Counted from the stretch's first letter, positions 11,580 to 22,601 are shown. The stretch: DNA of 64,000 nt from Geosiphon pyriformis (GCA_016748015.1 JAAOMT010000602.1:1119922-1183921), one strand, 5' to 3'. The notes: generated from the letters alone by a model not told the origin. Program-made: numbers and translations.

Positions 11580-12530
11580 CTATTTGTTTTCAAATTTCCC
11601 ACTCCATTGTTTTTCAGCCTTAGTTCTATGTAAGAGAACTTTATTTCCAACTTTAAATTTGTTGGTAATAGGTAGTAATTTGTTGTCATGTCTTTTTTTT
11701 TGTTGAGCTTGAAAATGTTCAATATGAGTTGCTGCTATTCTTTTTTTTCCTTCCAGTGTACTAAGAAGAGTGTAAGCTCTTTTTTGGAGTGTCTCTTGAA
11801 AGTTTTCTTCATTGATTGGTTGCACTGGATATGTTTCTACTGTAAAATTAATTGGTAATATTGCTGTTCTTCCATAAGTAAGATCAAATGGTGTGTGTTT
11901 CATAGTATCTTGTTTTAGTGTTCTGTATGCTAGTAACACTGATGGAATAAAGATATCTTATTTCTGCTCAAAGTCTGTTGGGACTTTGGCTAAAGATTCA
12001 CATAATGTTCTGTTGAAACATTCTACAAATCCATTTGTTTGAGAGTGATAAGGTGATGATAAAGGTCTTTTGACATTGAACTATTCACAAATTTCTTGTA
12101 TTAAGTTGTTTACAAAATGTGTTCCTTGATCAGATAAGAGTTCAATTGGGCATCCATGTCTACAAATAATGTCTTCATAGATAAAATTTACTACTGATTT
12201 TGCATCTGCTCTTTGGATGGCTTTAGCTTCAGGCCATTTGATAAGATAATCCACTGCAACTGCAATATAACAATTTTCTTGGGTTGTGATAGGTAATGGT
12301 CTGACTAAATCAATTCCAACTCTGTCAAAAGGTTGTCCAACTTTGATTGGATTTAAAGATTCTGTAGGGCGAGTTCCTCCTCTTTTTTGATAATTATCAC
12401 AAAATTTTACATATTGTCGAATGTCTTTTTGCATGTGAGACCAAAAATAATGTTCAAGGGTTCTTTGAATTGTTTCCTCTTTTCCCAAGTGTGCTGAAGA
12501 CGGATCTGTGTGCATGTTATATAAAATTGT
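11580..12530 (-). pseudogene. Element A integrase
   Basis: Ty3/gypsy integrase in a different frame from RNase H, because of an apparent indel in the A run near 12530. The N-terminal zinc-binding region is HTDPSSAHLGK...CDNYQKRGG (second Cys replaced by Asn-Tyr). The catalytic core keeps Asp in GIDLV, Asp in LLSDQG and Glu in NGFVECFNRT, with a stop between the last two (TAG near 12079). The C-terminal part has a GPY/F-like module, KWDGLFYIHEILDNGSYKLR with Trp now TAG. Product would insert element cDNA. Non-functional as it stands. Confidence 0.85.
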
Positions 12531-14218
12531 TTTTTTTTATTCTCTTGTACTAATTTGAATGGCTGGTTTGGTTTTCTGTAATTTTTATAATAGATTTTGT
12601 TTTGGTGTATGAAATATTGTTTTGATTGGTGTTGTAAGTGGTGTTTTTTACTTGGAGACCAGTTTTCTGGCATGGTAAGAGTCTCCAAATAATTTTTAAG
12701 ATTGCTGTAGTTTCTGGGATCCATTCTTGTTTGGTTATTTTGTTGATAAGTTGGTAAGTTGTGGTGGAATTGTTGTTGGTATTAATCTTGTCTCATTCTT
12801 AAGAGACTATCAATATTGGTATGTAGTTTTCCTGATTTGTGGTGTACAATATATCTGTAGTCTGCTAGGAAGTCATTCCATCAAAACTGTTTGGCACTTT
12901 GTTCAGTTTTCTTTTTATTGAGCCATTTAAGGCCAATGTTGTCCATTATTATGTCAAATTCTTTTCCATTCTTCAGATATTGTTGAAAATGTTTAAGAGC
13001 CCAAATAACTGCAGCAGCTTCTAATTCAGTTGAGCCATATTTGAGTTCTGTTGGCTTGAGTGTTCTGCTGGCATAGGCAATAACTTGTTCTTGGCCATTT
13101 TCATCCAATTGTGATAAGATGGCACCAAATGCTAAGTGTGAGGCATCAGTGGCTAATTGGAATCGTTTGTTGAAGTCTGGGTAAGCAAGAACTGGGGCTG
13201 TTGTTAATTTTGTTTTGAGAATTTCAAAAGCTTTTTGTTGTTCTTCAGTCTATTTGTATGGTACGTTTTTGTTGGTAAGATAATTGAGTGGTTTGGCAAT
13301 TTCTGAGAATTCTTTTATGAATTTTTGATAGTAAGAGGCTAATCCCACAAATCCTCTTAGTTCTGTAGTATTTCTGGGGATTTGAAAGTTTTTGACAGCA
13401 CTGATTGTTCCTGGATTTGGTTTTATTCCATCTTTACTAACTATGTGTCCAAGAAAGATTAAGCTTGTTTTTCCAAAGTAACATTTCTCAATATTTAACT
13501 TTAATCCTACTTTCTGTAATCATTGAAAAACTTCTCGCAGGTAAATAAGATGGGCTTCAAAGCTTGGTGAGTATACATCAGTATTATCAAGATAAACAAC
13601 TACTGATTGCCACAAGAGCCCTTCATAGACAACATTCATGAGTTGCTGAAATGTTGCTGGTGTATTGCAGAGTCCAAAAGGCATAACATTAAACTCATAA
13701 TTTCCTTCTTAAGTGGTGAATGCTGTTTTGGGTCTATCTTTTGGGTCCATTTCGACTCGTCAGTATCCACTTTCCAGGTCTAAAGTTGAAAAGAACTTGG
13801 CTTTTCCTAGAGCATCTAGCATGTCATCAATTCTTGAAAGAGAGTAGGCATTTCCAATTGTAATACTATTCAGTTGTCTATAATCAACACAGAATCTGAT
13901 TTTTCCGTTTTTCTTTTTAACTAAAACTACTGGTGAGGCCCAAGGACTTCTTGATGGTTAAATCAATCCGTTATTGAGCATTCTTTGGACCTCTTTTCTA
14001 ATGAATTGGTGGTTGGCAGGTGGCATTCGATAAGCTTGTTGACGTTTTGGTAAAGCATTTCTTGTATGGATCTGATGTTGAACAATGTCTGTTTTTCCCA
14101 AGTCATTGTTGTCTTTTGCAAATATATCTGCAAATTCAGCTATCAATTGTTTCAATTGTCTTTGTTGTTGAGGTTCTAAGAGACCCATATTGATTTGAGA
14201 GAGTTTTTCTTCCAACAA
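12531..14218 (-). pseudogene. Element A reverse transcriptase and RNase H
   Basis: RT motifs in order on the minus strand: SRSPWASPVVLVKKKNGK, RFCVDYRQLN, FFSTLDLESGY, MPFGLCNTPATFQ and the active site VVYLDNTDVYS (about 13600-13575), where the second Asp of YxDD is Asn. RNase H follows, with ATDASHLAFGAIL (about 13130), a Glu-containing helix TELEAAAVIWAL and IMDN (Asp kept). Stops include TGA at the conserved Trp after ESGY and TAG in YKWTEEQQ. The D-to-N change and the nonsense codons fit C-to-T or G-to-A change. Confidence 0.88.
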
Positions 14219-14626
14219 GTGGTAGTTTTCAGTAGTGGGAATGATATTTGGATTTGGGAGTAGAGTGTGCTTTACAATTTCGATGAAATTAGAGACAATT
14301 TGAGGGTTTTCATCTTGAAAGATATTGCTGTGTATGATTCCAATTTTTAATTTGTTTAATAAAACAATAGAGTAATTATTGGGGTTGTAGAATGTAACTC
14401 AAAATTTTTTCATTCCTTTGGGAATATAAACATTTGGAATTGATATTTCATGCTTCAAACAAATTTGTTCATTGGATTCAAAGATTTGTTGTGTAGTGGT
14501 GGGTTTTGAGCAAGTGTAAATTTCGTGATGTTCTTCAAAAGGTGAAATGGTAATTGGCTGAAGAAGTTAAAGAATCTGGTGAGATTCATTTTGTGTATTA
14601 AAAACTATGTTTACTGGGACTGTAAA
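14219..14626 (-). pseudogene. Element A linker between dUTPase and RT
   Basis: Same frame as the flanking domains, with several stops. It encodes a region with no recognised domain (KPTTTQQIFESNEQICLK and neighbours) joining the dUTPase to the RT N-terminus. The stop directly after the dUTPase motif 5 (GFGSTG then TGA, then FTVPV) is probably a former Trp, so the dUTPase was part of the polyprotein. Confidence 0.5.
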
Positions 14627-15232
14627 TCATCCAGTTGAACCAAAACCTTGAGTTCCTCTTTCACTTTTTCCCAATTGTTCTCTGTTGTTTACTAATTGTA
14701 AACCCGAAATGTTGATTAAGGGTAAGTAAATTGCTTGAGCAATTTTTTCAGCATGTTCAATTTTGAATGGTTTGTCTGTCTCATTCTGTAACATAATGGT
14801 AATGTCTTCAGTATATCCTGTATCTATAACTCCTCCTCTAATATTGATTCCTTTGCTTGCCAATAATGATCTGGAGGCAATTTGAATTATTGCTCCTGGT
14901 GGAATTTCAAGAGCAATTTTGAGATTGATTTTTGTCAAAGACTTTGGTTGAAGAATCAAAGTATCTTTTCCTGGGTATCTTAGGTCATATCCAGCATCAA
15001 TTTCGTGTGCTTTTTCTGGTCTGATTCCTTGGCAATGGTTGTCAAAATATTTAAATTGTAGAGGTGGTTGCTTTTCAAGAAGATAGATGGAAGTGGTTGG
15101 TAGTTCTTTTACTAGTTCAGATATTCCAAATTCGATTTCATTTTCATTATTTTCATTTGGCAGAGGAATGCTAAGAGCATAACATTCTAAACACCATTGG
15201 TCATTACAAGGCATAACACATTCTTCGCACAA
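14627..15232 (-). CDS. dUTPase domain inside the element A polyprotein
   Basis: Open 201-aa stretch whose last about 140 residues form a trimeric dUTPase. Motif 1 is DAGYDL, motif 2 SRSLLASKG, motif 3 GGVIDTGYTEDI (with the catalytic Asp-x-x-Tyr arrangement), motif 4 KIAQAIYLPL and motif 5 SERGTQGFGSTG. All five are present and unbroken. The enzyme hydrolyses dUTP to dUMP and pyrophosphate, keeping uracil out of newly made cDNA. It is preceded by a Cys-rich patch (CEECVMPCNDQWCLEC). It lies in frame between protease and RT, a position rare for Ty3/gypsy elements; dUTPases are better known in some retroviruses. Family B lacks it. Confidence 0.9.
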   Translation of the reverse strand: MCEECVMPCNDQWCLECYALSIPLPNENNENEIEFGISELVKELPTTSIYLLEKQPPLQFKYFDNHCQGIRPEKAHEIDAGYDLRYPGKDTLILQPKSLTKINLKIALEIPPGAIIQIASRSLLASKGINIRGGVIDTGYTEDITIMLQNETDKPFKIEHAEKIAQAIYLPLINISGLQLVNNREQLGKSERGTQGFGSTG

Positions 15233-15256
15233 TTGAATGTTTATTTGCTCTAATCG

Positions 15257-15748
15257 TTAAATTTGAGCTTCTTTGGTCAGATATGTGTGGCTTGCAATTT
15301 GGTGGTAGGTTTCTACTTCATCTTTATAATCGAATCCAGCTAATTCCATGGTATACTCAATATATTCAGCTTCTCTCATTTGGCAGACATCTTCTTGGGT
15401 GGCTCCATTGATCAATGCCATTGCTAGGTCAAAAATCATTTCAGCATCATGAGGGTAGTGGTAAAGTTTATTGAGAGCACTGTTGTATGCTGCATCAAAT
15501 GGTGTTCCTCTTCTGACTTTTTCCGAAATTGATAGAGCATATTGACAGATTTGATCATATACTCCTTCTCTCATTGCTACATTAATCCAATTGCATTCTT
15601 CTGGTAGCATTTCTCCACATGTAAGGCAAGGTGTATTGTCCCATTTTCCACTTTTTTTTGGAGATCCAAATCGTTCTCTATGGCATGCTTTGCAAAAGTA
15701 ACAGGTACAAGTTTCATATTCCTCTTCTGGAGAAATACATGCTCCCAT
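15257..15748 (-). CDS. Cys-rich region of element A pol, unknown function
   Basis: 163-aa open stretch between protease and dUTPase. Four CxxC-type pairs (CTCYFCKAC, then PCLTCGEMLPEEC) suggest one or two zinc-binding modules. A helical region with many acidic residues follows (SALNKLYHYPHDAEMIFDLA). Just upstream in the same frame is the motif WKQPLYIPLKYKDC, which resembles WCDKPLYSPSNKYMSC at the equivalent place in family B. No family recognised; it could be a nucleic-acid-binding part of the polyprotein. Confidence 0.6.
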   Translation of the reverse strand: MGACISPEEEYETCTCYFCKACHRERFGSPKKSGKWDNTPCLTCGEMLPEECNWINVAMREGVYDQICQYALSISEKVRRGTPFDAAYNSALNKLYHYPHDAEMIFDLAMALINGATQEDVCQMREAEYIEYTMELAGFDYKDEVETYHQIASHTYLTKEAQI

Positions 15749-16500
15749 TAATGAAAGTTTTTTGTTGCAATCTTTGTATTTAAGTGGAATATAAAGTGGT
15801 TGTTTCCATGGTTTTGGTGTAGAATATCTAACTTTCTTTCATCTCCTTGATTCTTCAAAAATCTCTTGTTCAGTTTTTTCAGCCCAATTGAATGTTGATT
15901 TAAGAGCCATGTAGGTTTCAGTAAGTGGCATTTCTTTCTCCTCTTCAAATTCAAATACTGGAGCTTTTTCTGATTGTTTGTTAAAGATACTACAGGTTGT
16001 AGGTACTATGGTATATTGTTCTTGGTATGAGATTTTAAGTTCTTAAGTTTCCCAGTTCAGGTTTGCATTGGTCTTGAGAAGCCAATCATTTTCGACTAGA
16101 GCTTGGTATTGGGGTGTATCCATAACAAGAACTTTAACTGGAATAGTGATTCCATCAATTGAAAAAGGGAAATCATCAATTTCTTCTACTGGAGTCTTCT
16201 TCATACCATCAGCTGTGACAATAACTGTTTGAGCTGGTCTGTTTACATTTCATTTGAGTTGTTGTATCAGCTGGTAAGTGATGATACTTCCAGCTGATCC
16301 ACTATCTAAGATTAAGCGAATGGGTTTTCCTTCCACTGTAGCTTCTGTGTACATGGTAGTAATTGCTTTCTGTTCATTAACTGCTGCATTACTAAGCAGA
16401 AATGGTGATTCATTTGCTTCAAATTCAAATGGAAATATATCTAACAAATTAGCATTTTGGGCAATTTGAGCTGGTGGGATAGTGTGGTTGAAAGGGTTTG
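15749..16500 (-). pseudogene. Element A aspartic protease region
   Basis: In frame with gag. The protease motif LILDSGSAGSIITYQL lies at about 16325-16265 (DSG where DTG or DSG is usual), followed by a stop at about 16250 and by TADGMKK, PVEEIDDFPFSIDG, VKVLVMD and NDWLLKTNANLNW, typical of Ty3/gypsy and retroviral-like proteases. It would cleave the Gag-Pol polyprotein. The tail (to 15749) is acidic and broken by TAA/TGA codons. Confidence 0.75.
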
Positions 16501-18440
16501 ATCTTAGTGCTGCAACTTCATCTTCAAAAAGTGCAATTTGTTGAAAATCCGATTCCTCTGGTATTGTAAAATAACTGGGTTGAGTGTGATAGTGATTGGG
16601 TTTTTGCTGACCCGAATTTCGGGGAACCAACTGGTTATTTGAATTGATTCTGTTGTGATTATTCTGCAATTGATTTTGGAGTGTGAATTGGTTATGTTGA
16701 ACCAATCTTCTTGCTGGTACTTGATATTGTTGAGTGGGTGGTGTCTGATATGGCTGAATTGGTAAAGGTTGCTGATATTGTTGCTGCATTGATTGTGGAG
16801 CTGGTGGATAGTAGTTTTGATTTTGTGGTCTTGGTGAATAATAGGTTGGTGGTGGAGATTGATAATAGGATTATTGTGGTGAAAAATAATGTTGATTACT
16901 CCTGTTTTGTTGGTCTCTTTGTAATTTCCTACAATCTCGTTTTCAGTGTCCTGGAATTTCACAATAATGACAATTTTTAGATTGGTTGTTGAATGGTAAT
17001 CCAAAATTGGTTTGGTTGCATTATTGTGGTGGTTGATATCTTTGTGTTTGTTGCTACTGTTGTTGTTGGTTTGTAAAATAGCTTTCAACTTTCTTTGTGA
17101 GTTGGTCTATTTTTTCTTCAGCTGCTGAGCTGGTTTCTCCAATTGCAAGGTTTACAAGTTTGGTGTAATTTGCTTCTTCCATTGCCATTTCATAGCTCTT
17201 TGCATGTTTAATAGCAGTTGCTAAGTTTGCTGGAGCATGTGGATGGACTTTCTTAATCAGTTTGTCTTTTAACCCTGCTATAAACTGATCCAGAATTTGA
17301 GCATCAGAATAGTAGTCATTGGTTTCTAATTGTCAGATTTGTCTGAGAAGTTTGTTAAATCTTCCAAGATAGGTCATAACAGATTTAGATGTTTCTTGTT
17401 TGATATTGTGAAAGCGGTTTCTGAAAGTGATAGAGGTATTGTTGTCAGTGAATTGTTGTAGAAAAACATCTTTGAATGCTTGCCAGTTTTTAAATGATTC
17501 TTCTAAATTTTCAAACCATTCTTCTGCTGTTTCTTGGAGAAAATAGGGAATTGCTTTGAGCATTCTCGCTGCAATCCAACCATTTGTGTCTTTTGCTTTT
17601 TGAACCTTGTCAAGCCATTCTTGAGGACTGGTATTATTGTCTTCACCAGTGAATTTTAGAATTTTTGCAATGTAAGCAGTTGCTATTTCTTCTTTGTTTT
17701 CTGTAATTTCTTCTGATTCCGATTCAGTTTCTTTACTTTCCAAGCTTTCTGAGTGATTACTTTCGTTTTCTTGTAAGTAATCAATGATATTGGCACTTGT
17801 TGATATTGGTTCCTGCTGTTAAGTAGGATTTCTAGGTGACTGAAAATCTTCTGGTCTGGAGAAACGGCTAAGTAGTGAACTTGGTATTTGTGGTTAAACA
17901 AGTAAAATTGGAAATGGTGTAATAGAAAGTGGTAATTTGACACTGGTTCCTTGTTCAGGTATTTGCAAGTGTTTGGCAGTTGTCTTTTGTAGTGTTGGAG
18001 TGTTTGGAGTGGTTCTTGAATATTGCTTTAATCTTTGTTTGCCTTTGTTGCTTGTTTCTGTCTCTGATTCAAAGTCAAAAGAGTATTTAGACTGTACTGG
18101 GTATTTTTCTTCACAATACTCAATAATGTTAAAATTAAGTTCTTGGAAGTAGGTAGCAAGTGTTTCACTGTTCAGGTCTTCTGTTCCTAATTGTGAATAG
18201 TGCACTAAATTATTGTAGAAGTTGCTTCTAACTTCTGAAATGTTGTAATTTCCAAAAAGATAATTGTTAATGCAATTTTCAATTTATTGGTATACTGATT
18301 TCTTTACAACTTCAATTCCGTCTGGAATGTTGAATCTTTGCTTGCAGTGGGTGTAAATTGACTGGTAATACTCTAGAGTTGCTGTGTCTGGTATGGTTGC
18401 CACTTTGAATTTGTTGTTGCTGTGTTATTTTCGTGGAAAA
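16501..18440 (-). pseudogene. Element A gag
   Basis: Capsid-type gag in the same frame as pol. The retrotransposon gag (capsid) domain is at 17333-17743 with EWLDKVQKAKD, RMLKAIPYFLQETAEEWFENL and FKDVFLQQF. A CCHC zinc knuckle (CHYCEIPGHxKRDC, x now a stop) lies near 16985-16940, then a long Gln/Asn/Pro-rich tract to 16600. No ATG is seen near the expected start (a GTG stands in a plausible place near 18405). Several stops (about 18270, 17890, 17335, 17020) make it non-functional. Confidence 0.8.
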
Positions 18441-18448
18441 GCACCAAA
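18431..18448 (-). other. Element A primer-binding site
   Basis: On the minus strand, two bases after the 5' LTR, the sequence TTTGGTGCTTTTCCACGA begins with TGG, as expected for pairing with a tRNA 3' end (AGCACCA). Family B has TGGTGCTCTC in the same place. The tRNA was not identified. Confidence 0.6.
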
Positions 18449-19418
18449 TGTTACCAAAGGTTTTTGGTCTCTTTTTTTGAATGTTGTAACTGTCTATTGG
18501 TTGCAAATTCACGTTTTCTAGAAGTAGTTGAACCTCCAATAACTGAATTTATCTTCAAATTATCTCTTATAATTTGAACTGCTGGGCTTATAAGTAGAAT
18601 GGCCAATTTCTTGCCAGTTACTTTATGTAGTTACGTTGTAGTAAATGTCAACTCTTTCCCAGAAATTGCTCGTCTGGAAGCTCACTAAAAATGTGTAGTT
18701 ACTTTGCTGTGAAAGTCAACTCTTCTACAAGAATTTCGTCTGTAGGCTACCCTAATGATTGTAATAAGAAAATAAAAGAAAAATAAAAGAAATGTAAAAG
18801 AAATAGAATTCTGTCAAGGGAAACGTTTTCTATCCAGGCCTGGAGTCACTAACAGTTTTACTGAAATTGGTAGCTAATCAATTTTGAAATGTTAGTTGGG
18901 TTTTGGGGATTTTCTAAGTACAATAATTAAAGAATTTGGTTTTTCAAATTATTTGATATTTATTTCTTTTTGTGTATAGGAATGGTTTTAAAAGATAAAT
19001 CTAAAGTAAGATACATTTTTCAAAAAAGAAAAGCTCTTCTTTTATACAACTTGTTGTAGTACTAGTCTATAAACTTGCACTTTTTCTCTTTGCTCAAATT
19101 TTGGTGAACTAAAGATACATTTTGATGAACTACAAGTTATTTCGCTGAACTATTGATTAATTTGGGTGAACTATTCATAATTTCGGCGAATTTCTGTAAA
19201 TTTCGGCGAATTTTTGAATGTTACAAAGTTCAGGGTATTGTGTAATTTGATCATCCTACTTTCTGTTATACTAATTAGATTATTTTAATTGAATCGTGAT
19301 ATGTAATAATTGATTAAATAATAAATGATAATTTGAAATGATATTAATATACTAATGAATTATAGGAATTATAAGGGTAATTTCATGCTAATTAATAGCT
19401 AAAATTCTACTGGTAACA
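18449..19418 (-). repeat. Element A 5' LTR
   Basis: 970 bp, nearly identical by eye to the LTR at 9519-10509. Differences are mainly transitions plus one missing AATTTCGGCGAA unit. Starts TGTTACC, ends GGTAACA, followed by the ATGG target duplication. Confidence 0.9.
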
Positions 19419-19835
19419 ATGGCTATTAACAGAATATTAATTCTTTTTTTTTTTTTTCTTTTTTTTAATTTCATTTATTTTTTTTATTTCTTTGTTGTTT
19501 GTTAATTTACTAACTGATTAAAAAGATTAAGCATTGAGTAATTAATATTAAAAATAGTCTAATAAAAGACTCCAAAAGAAGAATATAGAGTTTAAAAAAT
19601 TTTCAGATAAGCTTACCAGAAGAGCATAACTGCCAGAATAAACCAGCCACTATGCTAAAGAAAGAAATTTGATGGAATTATAATTCCAGAAGACTACTAA
19701 TACAACCAGTAAATCTCTGTTCATTATACAAAAAACTCTGTCAAAACCTTCAGATTTATTACTATCATTTAACTATTAACTACTAAGTTATGGGTTTGTT
19801 ATTTGTATTAACATCCCAATACTACACTTGTAATA

Positions 19836-21165
19836 GTGTGAAATTAGTATTAAAAGACAATGTAAAGTTCTTCTGTATGGAGTTTGCTTTTCAAGTGTCT
19901 TTGGAAGCTGTATTTTTGGTTAAGCTTACAAGTTCTGTTTACTTGGCCACCTTTAAAATTGCCAAGTCTTTGGTGGTTTCTAAGTTTGATTCCTTTTCTG
20001 CTACTGTTGTACTGTATAATGTGCCTTTGAATATGTTTGCTATTGACATTAAAATAGCTTTTGGTGTGTTTGGTAGTATTGTTTATATTGTGTTGAAACT
20101 TGCTAGTGTTTAGTAATATGTAGTTGTTTATTTTAAAAAGTTGGATTTTGTTGTATCTGTTTTGTATTATTGATCAGTTTTGGTAAGCAAAAATAGTGTT
20201 AGAATTTTTTTCTTGATGAATCAAAATAAGACTATTTTGTTTTATAATAAGTTTAAAGCCAAGCTGATTAATCTTCTTTCTAACTGTACTGCTTTTGAAA
20301 TCAGTGATATGGTTTTTTAGATTGGTGGTTAAACATGTTTCATTCCTTATTTTCCTAATTCTGATTATTGTTTTCAGTTTGCTCTGGTTACATTTGGATC
20401 TTAGGTTAATCTGGATGCTGCTATTATTAAAACTAATACACTAAAAAAGTGTCATATTTGATGGGAAACATCTGGCTATTGGCACTGTTTTAAGTTTCAA
20501 AAAATAAACTATTTGGTTGTAGATTGTAAAATGTCTCTGTTTCTTTCTCCTAAGGCTTCTAAAATATTTGTTCCATACTTTATAAGCACAAAGTCTTATG
20601 TTAAGATGTCTGCTCTTCTGGGCTCTTTTGAATTCTCTTTTTTAGTGACTTTTACTTTTCTTTTTGAAGTTGAAAATGATTTTTTGATTTTGTTTCAACT
20701 TGTGTCTTTGAAATCTGATTTGGCCAAATTGTCAATGTTAGTTGAATCTATTGTTAAGCCTGTTAGTAGATTGGTAACTGCTTTTAAACAATTTATTAAG
20801 AGTGATTTTATGTTTAGTAGCAAACTTAGAAACAAGATTAATGAATTTATGGTGCATTTGGGTGCTTTCAACAAATCTGTTAGTAAGTTGAAAAAAAAAG
20901 TAGTAGTATTAAAAACTGAATATAGCATGAAAAATGTTGATTTGTCTGGTGATTCTGGTGTTCTAGTTAGAGTAAGTAATAAGATATTTGGTAAATTAAT
21001 GACACTTTGAGAATTTGAATCTCTTAAAGTTAGGTTCAGTCTCATGAAAACAGCCAAGTGGCTTGTTAGATTGGTTTTTAGTAGTCTTACTTTGTTTAAT
21101 ATAATTCAGAAGATATCTATCTTAGACAAGTTTTTTTGTAAGTTATTAGTATAATATAGTCTAAA
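19836..21165 (+). pseudogene. LINE ORF1 remnant, C-terminal part with zinc knuckle
   Basis: Continues the ORF1 that starts at 8280. It encodes two RRM-like stretches (SVKLVLKDNVKFFCMEFAFQ; then TILFYNKFKAKLINL...FALVTFGS) and a decayed zinc knuckle (KCHIxWETSGYWHCFKF...YLVVDCK, 20450-20530; second Cys of the CCHC now Phe). A coiled-coil-like part follows (20700-21000) and the frame ends near 21150. Stops lie where Trp or Gln is expected (TAG in VxQYVVVYF, TGA in HIxWET). ORF2 is absent: ORF1 is followed directly by the common LINE 3' UTR. Confidence 0.7.
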
Positions 21166-21290
21166 CTGGTTCAAGTAACTGGTTATATATAGAAAGTATA
21201 TGAACTTCACTTAGTTTAGAATACTTAGTTTATTTTAAAATATTAGATAGTAGTTAAATTATACTTGTTAAACTTAATAATAAAAATAAA
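21166..21290 (+). repeat. LINE 3' UTR of the ORF1-only element
   Basis: AACTGGTTCAAGTAACTGGTTATATATAGAAAGTATATGAAC...TTGTTAAAC followed by an A-rich tail, the same 3' block as the ORF2-bearing LINE copies. Confidence 0.65.
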
Positions 21291-22480
21291 AATATATTAT
21301 TTTTGCAATTTTTATCAAATTATTTTTAATATTATAATTTTAATATTTATTTTTTTAATTGATTAATTCAATAATAAAAACAAAACAAAAGCAAAAAAAA
21401 TAAAAAAATAAATATTTTATTAATAATTATTATTAAAAATTATTATTTTAATATATTAAAATTTTATTAATATTTATTACTTAAAAAATAACATAAATAA
21501 AATATTTATTTTTATTTTTTTGGTTTAAAATAATAAGTTTTATTAATTTGTAAATTGAATTAAAAATAGTTAAGTAAATAAAATATAAATTAATAAATTA
21601 TATAATAATAATATTATTATTATTATAATATATATTTTAATAATACAAGATATTTTAATATTCTTAATTTTTTTTATATAATTTTTAGCTATTATTAATA
21701 TTTTTAGAATTGTTAATATTTTACTTAAATTTTTAGTATTATATTATTTAATTAATTTTAATATATTATTAATTAAAATGAATTATATATTAATTATTAA
21801 TTATTATTTTTAATTTTTTGATAAATAATATTGTTTAATAAAAACTAAATTATATTTATAAATATTTTAACAATATTTAAATAAATTGTTTTTTAGAATT
21901 TTTAATAATAATATATTTATATTTAAAAAATGTATTTATATCTAAACCAAACATAAAGTTTTTACAATTAATAAAAATTTTAATTATATTACCTAAAAAA
22001 TTAAAAGTTTTAATTTATATAATAAATAATAATATATGAATTTATTTGAAAAATTTTTAAGTAAATTTATTTTAAACTTTAAATCTTTTTTAATAAAACA
22101 TTTTATTTTTTATTTTTTTTTAATTTAAAAAGTTAAATAATAATTTAACATAAAGTTTAAAGATTTGGTTTTATATAAATAAAACATAAATTGTATTTAT
22201 TATAAAATATTTGTTTTATATAAGTAAATAATAAAATTACATTTTGTAAAAACATTAAAAAAATTACAATTCTGTTGATTTATTAAAAATTCTCAGTTTT
22301 TTTAAAACTGCTTATTTTTAATTTTAATTATTTTAATTTACTTATTCAGATTGATTAAACATTATTTATTGATTTTAAAATAATAAAATAGTTTTTAAAA
22401 AACTTCCAACTATAAATAGTATTTTGCTTTGTTATGTGAAAAATTAAAATTAAATATTTTAATTCAACATCTTTTATTGT
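21291..22480. other. Very AT-rich stretch without a gene
   Basis: Almost only A and T, with ATT/AAT triplet runs (21605-21640) and no open frame of note. Probably heavily decayed LINE sequence like 2590-3470, but no block could be matched with confidence. It ends at the mL43 promoter region. Confidence 0.5.
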
Positions 22481-22601
22481 AAACCAAAAAATATATATAA
22501 TTGATCGAATCACACTTTTTGCATAAAATTATCTATTGGTGCAATTTTTTCTTGCTTTTACCTTTGTTTCTCGAGAAGTTACATATGATACAAATTCTAA
22601 A

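Larger units (their letters stand above)
9519..19418 (-). mobile_element. Ty3/gypsy-type LTR retrotransposon, family A (9.9 kb)
   Basis: Complete element with two long LTRs (991 and 970 bp) starting TGTTACC and ending GGTAACA, flanked by the target duplication ATGG (9515-9518 and 19419-19422). On the minus strand the order is 5' LTR, primer-binding site, gag with CCHC knuckle, aspartic protease, Cys-rich region, dUTPase, RT, RNase H, integrase, ORF3, purine-rich tract (about 10510-10525) and 3' LTR. Gag to RNase H share one frame. The integrase is shifted by an apparent indel in an A8 run near 12530. More than fifteen nonsense codons and a YLDN instead of YxDD active site show that it is dead. 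Confidence 0.93.
9089..19835 (+). repeat. Solo LTR, family D (copy 2), interrupted by gypsy element A
   Basis: The left segment (9089-9518) and right segment (19419-19835) together match the 873-bp LTR at 5411-6283. It begins TGTTAC and ends GTAATA, flanked by GTGC (9085-9088) and GTGT (19836-19839), a 4-bp target duplication with one C-to-T change. Element A sits inside it. Joining the left and right segments restores the sequence seen intact at 5820-5865 and 35190-35230, which acts as an empty site. Confidence 0.8.

Noticed and set aside
20695-21057. Minus-strand open frame of 120 codons
   Set aside because: Antisense shadow of LINE ORF1; no motif, no promoter, composition explained by the plus-strand gene.
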